A stretch of 6,085 nucleotides of DNA. It comes from an uncultured Bacteroidota bacterium. Its GTDB lineage: Bacteria; Bacteroidota; Bacteroidia; Chitinophagales; Chitinophagaceae. The stretch's first letter is position 1, and every line of letters starts with the position of its first letter. The translations under genes were made by a program, and so were the position numbers. Positions 1 to 5,078 of the stretch are shown here, piece by piece. The notes under the pieces are model-generated. The model did not search any database and was not told where the DNA came from. It saw only the letters and a list, made by a program, of their open reading frames with translations. The DNA is taken from positions 1 to 6,085 of the forward strand of contig CAIZLI010000263.1 in assembly GCA_903933765.1 (NCBI GenBank), in the 5' to 3' direction.

Positions 1-47
1 GTTTGGAGGTCCTTGATACCAAGAAGATGTTTGGTAGATAGTGCCAT
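1..47 (-). CDS. pyrB: Aspartate carbamoyltransferase catalytic chain, N-terminal fragment (runs off the window)
   Basis: Only the first 15 codons are present, reading MALSTKHLLGIKDLQ from an ATG at 47-45. The S-T-[KR]-H-L-L-G-I-K-D-L pattern is the usual N-terminus of bacterial PyrB, which condenses carbamoyl phosphate with aspartate in the committed step of UMP synthesis. The gene starts 22 bp after the pyrR stop codon on the same strand, a common pyrR-pyrB arrangement in Bacteroidota, so co-transcription is likely. The sequence before the ATG is A/T-rich with no Shine-Dalgarno motif. No catalytic residues fall in this fragment, so the call rests on the N-terminal signature plus context. The open frame continues to the window edge with no stop. 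Confidence 0.82.
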   Translation of the reverse strand, partial: MALSTKHLLGIKDLQ

Positions 48-69
48 TAAAAAGCAAAATTAATATAAT

Positions 70-594
70 TTATTGATCTAACAAGATTACTTCGTCAACT
101 CCTTCATTTTCTTTCCATTTAACTTTTACCTTAAAAGGGGTTAAAGTATCCATTACTTTACCTGAAAAATCGGGCTGGATAGGCAATTCTCTGCTTGGTT
201 TACGGTCAACTAAGACACATAATTTAACTTTTGAAGGGCGTCCAAAAGCCAATAAAGCATCTAAAGCCGCTCGTATGGTTCGACCTGTGAAAAGTACATC
301 ATCTATCAAAATCACTGTTTTACCTTCTATACTAAATGGAAGATCAGTCTGGGTAGCCACATGCAATTCCCTTCTGATATCATCCCTATAAAATGTAATA
401 TCTAATTTCCCGTAAATCACCTGATCTGCTGAGAGTTCTTGGTGTAAAGCAGCTACGATACGGTCACTTAAAAACACGCCTCTTGGTTGTAGCCCAATAA
501 GCACTGTGTTTTGTAGGCCTGGATGGGTCTCTAAAATTTGATGAGACAGCCTTTTGATAATGCTTGGAAGTTGTTGCTCACTGATTAGGATCAT
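70..594 (-). CDS. pyrR: PyrR, bifunctional pyr operon regulator / uracil phosphoribosyltransferase family
   Basis: This 174-residue protein is full length for PyrR (about 180 residues). It is a type I phosphoribosyltransferase. The PRPP-binding loop VILIDDVLFTGRT lies at residues 94-106, preceded by the LIGLQPRGVFLSDRI strand-turn near 32-46 and the family motif GKLDITFYRDD at 62-72. Family members make UMP from uracil and PRPP, and in Bacillus they also bind pyr mRNA in response to UMP. The segment LVDRKPSRELPI (128-139) replaces the LVDRGHRELPI familiar from Firmicutes, so RNA binding cannot be assumed. The gene heads a minus-strand operon with pyrB 22 bp downstream and is divergent from recF, whose ATG is 51 bp away. 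An AAGGA abuts the ATG directly, too close for a normal Shine-Dalgarno. I see no attenuator in the short leader. The family call is firm; the regulatory role here is inferred. Confidence 0.95.
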   Translation of the reverse strand: MILISEQQLPSIIKRLSHQILETHPGLQNTVLIGLQPRGVFLSDRIVAALHQELSADQVIYGKLDITFYRDDIRRELHVATQTDLPFSIEGKTVILIDDVLFTGRTIRAALDALLAFGRPSKVKLCVLVDRKPSRELPIQPDFSGKVMDTLTPFKVKVKWKENEGVDEVILLDQ

Positions 595-645
595 TCCTTA
601 AAAATTTGACTAAAAATACAGCTTTTTCTGATGTAAATTGCAGCC
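595..645. promoter_or_regulatory. Divergent pyrR/recF intergenic region
   Basis: These 51 bp separate the start codons of two divergent genes and must hold or abut promoters for both unless transcription starts inside the genes. On the plus strand there is a TTTG at 605-608 and a loose -7-like TAAATTG at 634-640. Their spacing is longer than the 19-21 bp typical of Bacteroidota promoters, so I do not call a promoter. On the minus strand only a partial TANNTTTG match (TATTTTTA) is visible. The region is too short for a classical pyr attenuator. Confidence 0.4.
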
Positions 646-1728
646 ATGCTGTCTTTAAAAACACTATCTCTTATTCAATTTAGAAATTACATTCAAAAGC
701 AATTTGAATTCGATGCTAGAATTGTGGGTATTGTTGGCGCAAACGGCACAGGGAAAACCAATATTTTAGACGCGATCTATTACCTCTCCTTTACCAAAAG
801 TTATTTTAGCCGACCGGATGCACAAAATGTACATCATGCTTATCAGGGGATGCGCGTGGAGGGTCAATTTGATATTACAGGAAACACTACACAAGTCACT
901 TGTATCTTAAGAGAAACCGGGAAGAAAGAATTTTATTTTGATGAAGAATTATATCCCAAATTGTCAGAGCATATTGGCAAAATACCTGCTGTGATGATTG
1001 CCCCAGATGACGTTCAAATTATCACTGGTTCGAGTGAAGAGCGAAGAAAATTAATAGATAGTTTGTTATCACAAATTGATGCCAATTATTTACGTTTATT
1101 GATACAATACAATAAAGTTTTACAACAAAGAAATAGCCTTTTAAAATGGGCAGCAGAACAAGGACAATTAGATGAAACCTTGTTAGCTACTTTGAATAAA
1201 CAATTGGTGCAATATGGGGAACCCATTTTTGAACAAAGAACAAAGCTTTTAGCAGAATGGCTGCCGATGGTGCATCAACTGTATTTGTCAATTGCAGGAA
1301 ATGCGGATGCCATTCAAATTGAATATCAATCAAGTTTACAACATAATAAATTTGAAACTTTGTTAAAGGAGGCCTTACCAAAAGACAAAGCCATGCAAAG
1401 GACTAGTGTGGGTATTCATAAAGATGATTTAGTCATTACGATACAAGTCCAATCCTTTAAACAAGAAGCTTCTCAAGGACAAAGAAAAAGTTTATTATTC
1501 GCCATACGATTAGCAGAGTGGGAATTATTGAAAAAAGCAAAAGGCTTCTCTCCTATTTTATTAATGGATGATATTTTTGAGAAATTAGATGAACAAAGAA
1601 TGGCCCATTTATTAGGTTGGGTCGCTGCATCTACGGATGGTCCAGTATTTATAACGGACACCCATAAAGCACGTGTAGCAGATCTTTTAGGCAAATACGT
1701 TGAGCATTACCAACTTATTGAAATTTAA
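646..1728 (+). CDS. recF: DNA replication and repair protein RecF
   Basis: RecF is an SMC-like ABC-type ATPase that acts with RecO and RecR to load RecA at single-strand gaps. The 360-residue protein has the usual length and all the landmarks: Walker A GANGTGKT at 31-38, APDDVQIITGSSEERRKLID at 119-138, GIHKDDL at 256-262 (GxHRDDL in most homologues), the ABC signature ASQGQRKS at 275-282, and Walker B plus D-loop ILLMDDIFEKLD at 304-315, followed by FITDTH near 335-340. It is cytosolic. The ATG at 646 places the N-terminal strand (LKTLSLIQFRNY) correctly. The dciA gene follows after 17 bp on the same strand, suggesting a replication/repair operon. Nothing looks truncated or degenerate. Two reverse-strand frames inside it are shadows. 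Confidence 0.97.
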   Translation: MLSLKTLSLIQFRNYIQKQFEFDARIVGIVGANGTGKTNILDAIYYLSFTKSYFSRPDAQNVHHAYQGMRVEGQFDITGNTTQVTCILRETGKKEFYFDEELYPKLSEHIGKIPAVMIAPDDVQIITGSSEERRKLIDSLLSQIDANYLRLLIQYNKVLQQRNSLLKWAAEQGQLDETLLATLNKQLVQYGEPIFEQRTKLLAEWLPMVHQLYLSIAGNADAIQIEYQSSLQHNKFETLLKEALPKDKAMQRTSVGIHKDDLVITIQVQSFKQEASQGQRKSLLFAIRLAEWELLKKAKGFSPILLMDDIFEKLDEQRMAHLLGWVAASTDGPVFITDTHKARVADLLGKYVEHYQLIEI

Positions 1729-1745
1729 ATTAGTAATTTAGCAAT

Positions 1746-2030
1746 ATGGCAACATTCAAAATTGGAGATGCACTAAAACAAATGGTGCAAGAGAATACTA
1801 AATTAAAAAAAGGTATTCAAGCGGTTCAAATTGAAGTAGCATGGGAAGAAATTATGGGGGTAACTGTTGCTAAGTACACGGATAAGATTTATATATTTGA
1901 TCAGAAATTATTTATCCATACAAATATTGGGCCACTTAAAAACGAACTAGGTTTTCAGAAAGTGCAAATCATTGAAAGGGTCAATGAAAAAATGGGTGAA
2001 AAAATTATTACAGATGTAGTGATTAAATAA
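1746..2030 (+). CDS. dciA: DUF721 / DciA-like protein (putative replicative helicase loader)
   Basis: This 94-residue protein is a compact DUF721 domain with no extension. Family features include the VAWEEIMG helix at 31-38 with its conserved Trp33, VAKYTDKIYI at 41-50, a short strand KLFIHT at 54-59, and the amphipathic stretch IGPLKNELGFQKVQIIERVNEKMG at 61 onward. DciA is the ancestral bacterial loader of the DnaB helicase, in lineages lacking DnaC or DnaI, and its KH-like core binds DNA. Small DUF721 proteins beside recF are common in Bacteroidota. The gene follows recF by 17 bp and is probably co-transcribed. It ends 5 bp from the stop of the convergent CBS gene. The domain assignment is strong; loader function is inferred from the family, and this short form has not, to my knowledge, been tested. 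Confidence 0.85.
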   Translation: MATFKIGDALKQMVQENTKLKKGIQAVQIEVAWEEIMGVTVAKYTDKIYIFDQKLFIHTNIGPLKNELGFQKVQIIERVNEKMGEKIITDVVIK

Positions 2031-2044
2031 TTACACTACTTTTT
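2016..2044 (+). terminator. Probable weak intrinsic terminator after recF-dciA
   Basis: GTAGTG (2016-2021) pairs perfectly with CACTAC (2034-2039) and is followed on the plus strand by five T residues (2040-2044), then CTTCT. The 12-nt interior can add three A/T pairs (2022-2024 with 2029-2031) with a small bulge. The hairpin spans the dciA stop codon and its right arm covers the stop codon of the convergent CBS gene. The stem is short, so efficiency is uncertain. Confidence 0.45.
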
Positions 2045-2428
2045 CTTCTCTAAAACATCTCTCATTAAGTCATTCATTGTAATGACCCCTTTGAATTCTA
2101 CGCTATCAAAAACAGGTAGATACCTTGTTTTATATACATTCATTAAGATCATACATCGTTCTAACTCTTCTTGTAAACCAATTACAGGTAGATCGTGTGT
2201 CATGATTTCTTTTACAGTGGTTGAATCTGAATGACGTCCTTTTAGTTTGATCTTATGGGTGTAGTCTCTCTCCGACATGATACCGAGAAATAAATTATTA
2301 TCCATCACCACCACATAACTTAAATTTTCAGATTGCATAATGGTTAAAGCATCCAATACCGGAGTAGTCGGTGCAACAATATTAAAATGTGGCCCTTTTT
2401 TTTCTAATATTTCTTTGATTTTTGACAT
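2036..2428 (-). CDS. Stand-alone tandem CBS-domain protein
   Basis: This 130-residue soluble protein consists almost wholly of two CBS motifs forming one Bateman module. The first spans about 14-62 and ends in FLGIMSERDYTHKI (47-60); the second spans about 73-127, starting VKEIMTHDLPVI and ending FKGVITMNDLMRDVL (112-126). Such modules usually bind adenine nucleotides (AMP, ATP, SAM, or in some cases cyclic dinucleotides) and regulate a partner. No catalytic or transport domain is attached here, so the partner is unknown. The ligand and function cannot be read from sequence. It lies downstream of the BT_3928-like gene on the same strand with a 62-bp gap. That gap contains a near-palindrome ending 10 bp before the ATG, so it may have its own regulated promoter. 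It converges with dciA. The stop is TAG. Confidence 0.9.
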   Translation of the reverse strand: MSKIKEILEKKGPHFNIVAPTTPVLDALTIMQSENLSYVVVMDNNLFLGIMSERDYTHKIKLKGRHSDSTTVKEIMTHDLPVIGLQEELERCMILMNVYKTRYLPVFDSVEFKGVITMNDLMRDVLEKKK

Positions 2429-2438
2429 AATGCAGGAT

Positions 2439-2460
2439 TTAGGTAAACATGTTTTCCTAA
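2439..2460. promoter_or_regulatory. 22-bp near-perfect palindrome upstream of the CBS gene (candidate operator)
   Basis: Outer arms TTAGG (2439-2443) and CCTAA (2456-2460) flank the perfect 10-bp palindrome AAACATGTTT (2445-2454). Only the 2444/2455 pair (T opposite T) breaks the symmetry. There is no loop at the CATG centre and no T-tract beyond it, so it resembles a site for a dimeric DNA-binding protein more than a terminator. It sits 10 bp upstream of the CBS-protein ATG, where a bound repressor would cover a promoter or early transcribed region. The binding protein is unknown. Confidence 0.5.
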
Positions 2461-2490
2461 GTTACGATTAAAATCATTAAAATGGATGAC

Positions 2491-3561
2491 CTATTTTTTT
2501 AGGAAGTCAATATAACTTTGCTTTTCCATGATGGTTGCCCCATTCATGATCGCTATTGTTGGCCAAACCCTAGCAGCAGTCTTAATCATGGTCATATCCC
2601 CTATTAAAATGGGGATATCAAGTTTAAGTTGTAAGGCATTGACTTTATCCGCAGTGACTAAATACACTTGTTTATTTTTTTGTTGGATGGTTTTGATAAG
2701 TGTTTCCCAAGGTAAATTTGTATCAATATTACCAGAGAAAATCAGCACATATGGCGAATCAGAATTAAATATTGCTGCAGTTGTATCTTCATTATTGATT
2801 GTAAACAAACTAAAATCAACAATTTTAGCGACCATTCCGTTGCCTTTTTGAATCAGTACTTCTTGACGATCTTGGTAAACATAGGTACTATCAAAATCTG
2901 CAGGAAATTGATTGATATCAAATTGAACGGTTTTTCCATTTTTCAAAAAGGACATTTGAATGGATACACTATCAGGTATTGCACCTTCTGGCACTTTCAT
3001 TTGTTCCTTGATATCATTGCCTCTTTTATATGGTAAGCAGTCAATGAATGGAAGATGTTGCAAGACATAGTATTGGCCATAGCCCACAGCTCCAGTAGAT
3101 AAAATCAATAAAAAGATACCCAATGCTTTATGCAAATTACTTTTTACTTTCTTATGGTTTATCAACAAGATGATAATCGCAAATAATAAGACCAAGTCTT
3201 TAATGAAAGATACTTTTGGTGTTAGTGGAATACAATCCCCAAAACAGCCACAGGTTTTAATTTTTCCCGAAAACAAAGCATAACCAGTAAGGAAAGTAAA
3301 GAATATAATTAATCCCAATAACAACCATAGGGTTTGTTTATATGGAAATTTAATCAACAATGCGACCCCCGCCACAATTTCCAGGGTATTCATGACTACT
3401 GCAAACACAAGGGTATAATCGTCTAAAAAAGCCATGCCCCAGACTTCAAAAAATTCTTGCATTTTATAACTCAAACCTAATGGATCATTGGCCTTGATCA
3501 ATCCTGAGAAAATAAATAACAAGCCAACCGTCCACCTTAAGATTTTTAAAAATGCTTGCAT
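2491..3561 (-). CDS. BT_3928-type protein: DoxX/MauE-like membrane domain with thioredoxin-like C-terminal domain
   Basis: This 356-residue protein resembles the Bacteroidota BT_3928 family. The N-terminal half has about five hydrophobic helices (near 5-22, 49-70, 76-97, 119-134, 144-166), with the DoxX/MauE-like FIFSGLIKANDPLGLSYKM (16-34) after helix 1. A cysteine motif, CGCFGDC (104-110), lies between helices 3 and 4. The segment LPFIDCLPYKRGNDI (170-184) leads into a soluble, probably periplasmic C-terminal region. Residues from about 270 to the end (YVLIFSG..., LVTADKVNAL, WPTIAIMNGATIMEK) look like a thioredoxin fold, but no CxxC is present, so any redox activity more likely involves the membrane cysteines. 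A role in electron transfer or periplasmic thiol chemistry is inference only. The gene starts 4 bp after the DUF1599 stop, so the two are tightly co-transcribed. Confidence 0.82.
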   Translation of the reverse strand: MQAFLKILRWTVGLLFIFSGLIKANDPLGLSYKMQEFFEVWGMAFLDDYTLVFAVVMNTLEIVAGVALLIKFPYKQTLWLLLGLIIFFTFLTGYALFSGKIKTCGCFGDCIPLTPKVSFIKDLVLLFAIIILLINHKKVKSNLHKALGIFLLILSTGAVGYGQYYVLQHLPFIDCLPYKRGNDIKEQMKVPEGAIPDSVSIQMSFLKNGKTVQFDINQFPADFDSTYVYQDRQEVLIQKGNGMVAKIVDFSLFTINNEDTTAAIFNSDSPYVLIFSGNIDTNLPWETLIKTIQQKNKQVYLVTADKVNALQLKLDIPILIGDMTMIKTAARVWPTIAIMNGATIMEKQSYIDFLKK

Positions 3562-3565
3562 GGAA

Positions 3566-4111
3566 TTAATGTTTACCTTCTGAAATTTGGATCAGAGCAA
3601 AAGTGGCGTAGTTTAAAATGTCTACAAAATTGGCATCTATCCCTTCACTAATTAATGTTTTACCATCGTTGGTCAAAATTTGACGTATACGCAATAGTTT
3701 CACTAGGATTAAATCTGCATAGCTTTCTTGACTCATGTCACGCCAAGCTTCGCCGTAATCATGGTTTTTATCCATCATAGTAGATTTAGCAAAATCCACA
3801 TTGGCATGATATAGTGCTTGTACTTGTTCAACAGGCATATCTTCTACTTTTGGATCGTCCAATTTAAGTTGAATCAAGCCAATCACCGCGTAATTAATGA
3901 TGCCTTTAAATTCATCTTGAATACCATCGTCTACTTTTTGGAAGCCTTTATCTTGGATGGTTCTAATTCTTAAAGCTTTGATGAAAATTTGGTCTACCAC
4001 CGAAATGATTCTTAGCACACGCCATGCTGTACCATAATCCTTAGTTTTCTTTATAAAAATATCGCTACAAGCCGCGATTGCTTGATCATATTGTGCAGAA
4101 GTTTGACTCAT
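3566..4111 (-). CDS. DUF1599 protein with two internal repeats
   Basis: This 181-residue, apparently all-helical, soluble protein belongs to DUF1599, which I recall Pfam labels as a nucleotide-modification-associated domain. It contains two copies of one unit. KDYGTAWR (24-31) corresponds to HDYGEAWR (117-124), FIKALRIR (43-50) to LVKLLRIR (136-143), and IINYAVIGLIQL (71-82) to ILNYATFALIQI (165-176), at an offset of 93-94 residues. Invariant Asp, Tyr, Trp and Arg in the DYGxAWR motifs, and the helical architecture, would suit a metal- or nucleotide-binding site, but that is inference. There is no signal peptide. It is the first gene of the minus-strand group with the BT_3928-like gene (4-bp gap) and is divergent from folP. 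No enzymatic role is established that I know of; the family call is firm. Confidence 0.88.
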   Translation of the reverse strand: MSQTSAQYDQAIAACSDIFIKKTKDYGTAWRVLRIISVVDQIFIKALRIRTIQDKGFQKVDDGIQDEFKGIINYAVIGLIQLKLDDPKVEDMPVEQVQALYHANVDFAKSTMMDKNHDYGEAWRDMSQESYADLILVKLLRIRQILTNDGKTLISEGIDANFVDILNYATFALIQISEGKH

Positions 4112-4190
4112 GAAATAACAACAAATTACATGGTTAGTTAATATCTTTGAACAGTTGCAAGATAATCAATAAGGCCCTTAAATTAAAACT
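4112..4190. promoter_or_regulatory. Divergent DUF1599/folP intergenic promoter region
   Basis: These 79 bp lie between the start codons of DUF1599 (minus) and folP (plus) and presumably hold both promoters. The one clear element is a plus-strand -7 box at 4142-4149 (separate entry). On the minus strand a TAATTTG is visible near the DUF1599 ATG, one base short of the TANNTTTG consensus, so I do not call it. Confidence 0.5.
4142..4149 (+). promoter_or_regulatory. Bacteroidota-type -7 promoter box for folP
   Basis: TATCTTTG matches the Bacteroidota -7 consensus TANNTTTG exactly. It would start transcription near 4155 and leave a leader of about 35 nt before the folP ATG. No TTG/TTTG -33 element occurs at the normal 19-21 bp upstream spacing, so the promoter is incomplete by consensus and the call is moderate. 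Confidence 0.5.
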
Positions 4191-5018
4191 ATGTTTAAAA
4201 TCCATTTAAAGGATACTGAACTCGACTTATCGACCCCTCAAGTGATGGGTATTTTGAATACAACGCCAGATTCATTTTTTGAGGGTAGCCGAATGGAACA
4301 TATTGATATAGGAGTAAATAAAGCAATTGAAATGGCTCAATTTGGAGCCAGTATATTGGATATTGGTGGACAAAGCACTAGACCTGGCGCAGAAATCATT
4401 ACAGAATCAATGGAGATAGAACGTGTCGTTCCTATGATTGAAGCCATCCATACTGCATTGCCAAATATGCCAATCTCCATTGACACTTTTCATGCAAGTG
4501 TCGCAAAAGCAGCATTAGACGCCGGAGCATGTATTGTCAATGATATTAGTTGTGGCAATTTTGATCCTAAGATGCTATCATTGGTTGTTGCCTATCAAGC
4601 TGGATTTATTGGGATGCACCAAACCGGTGGCCCATCAACGATACATGAAGTGCAAGAAAGAAGCGATATCATGAGCACCATTTTGAACTATTTTATAGCG
4701 AAAAAGAAGCAATTTGCTGACATGGGATTGACCCAATGGATCGTTGATCCAGGTTTTGGTTTTAGTAAAACAAAGGCTGAAAATTTTGAATTAGTTAAAT
4801 CATTAGCTGTGTTAAAAGCATTGGATTTACCTATTCTTTTAGGGGTATCCAGAAAATCTAGTATTTATAAAACATTAGGAGTGGATGCAGAAGGCGCTTT
4901 GAATGGCACCACAGTGCTCAATACCATTGGTTTAATGGGAGGTGCTAATATACTGAGGGTGCATGATGTGAAAGAAGCAAAAGAAGCAATTACGCTAATC
5001 AATGAAATCAATGCATAA
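4191..5018 (+). CDS. folP: Dihydropteroate synthase
   Basis: FolP joins 6-hydroxymethyl-dihydropterin diphosphate to p-aminobenzoate to give dihydropteroate in folate synthesis and is the sulfonamide target. The 275-residue TIM barrel has every major motif: GILNTTPDSFFEGS (20-33, Asn23 for Mg/diphosphate), DIGGQSTRPGA (57-67), SIDTFH (96-101, Asp98), NDIS (117-120), WIVDPGFGFSKT (183-194, Asp187), GVSRKS (218-223, Lys222) and RVHDVKEA (256-263). The loop-5 motif, usually MHMxGxPxTMQ, reads MHQTGGPSTIH (142-152), and the first loop has TTPDSFFEGS where VTPDSFxDGG is more common. The catalytic residues remain, so it should be active. It is divergent from DUF1599, has a -7 box about 40 bp upstream, and is followed immediately by a strong terminator, so it is probably monocistronic. 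Confidence 0.96.
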   Translation: MFKIHLKDTELDLSTPQVMGILNTTPDSFFEGSRMEHIDIGVNKAIEMAQFGASILDIGGQSTRPGAEIITESMEIERVVPMIEAIHTALPNMPISIDTFHASVAKAALDAGACIVNDISCGNFDPKMLSLVVAYQAGFIGMHQTGGPSTIHEVQERSDIMSTILNYFIAKKKQFADMGLTQWIVDPGFGFSKTKAENFELVKSLAVLKALDLPILLGVSRKSSIYKTLGVDAEGALNGTTVLNTIGLMGGANILRVHDVKEAKEAITLINEINA

Positions 5019-5048
5019 AAAAAGGCCAAATTTAATTTGGCCTTTTTT
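5018..5048. terminator. Strong bidirectional intrinsic terminator between folP and the FKBP gene
   Basis: The left arm at 5018-5031 (six A, GGCC, AAAT) pairs perfectly over 14 bp with the right arm at 5035-5048 (ATTT, GGCC, six T), leaving a 3-nt TTA loop. The A-tract and T-tract flank a GGCCAAAT/ATTTGGCC core, so a hairpin plus U-tract forms in transcripts from either strand. It starts at the last base of the folP stop codon and lies 30 bp past the stop of the convergent FKBP gene. Confidence 0.93.
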
Positions 5049-5078
5049 GTCGATGTGAATCAACTTATATTTTTCAAC

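Noticed and set aside
605..640. TTTG (605-608) and TAAATTG (634-640) as a recF promoter
   Set aside because: The -7 box is imperfect and the spacing is well above 19-21 bp; it is mentioned only within the intergenic entry.
1187..1381. Reverse-strand 64-codon open frame inside recF
   Set aside because: It lies wholly within the clearly coding recF sequence, with no recognisable domain and no independent start context.
1473..1694. Reverse-strand 73-codon open frame inside recF
   Set aside because: It is antisense to the RecF signature and Walker B region, whose conservation explains the open frame; no domain is seen.
2439..2460. Palindrome as a rho-independent terminator of the BT_3928-like gene
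   Set aside because: It has no loop at its CATG centre, a low-GC stem and no T-tract on either side; an operator fits better.
2528..3036. Two plus-strand open frames (2528-2851 and 2848-3036), overlapping by 4 bp like an operon
   Set aside because: Both are antisense to the C-terminal half of the BT_3928-like gene; their translations look like low-complexity hydrophobic shadow frames.
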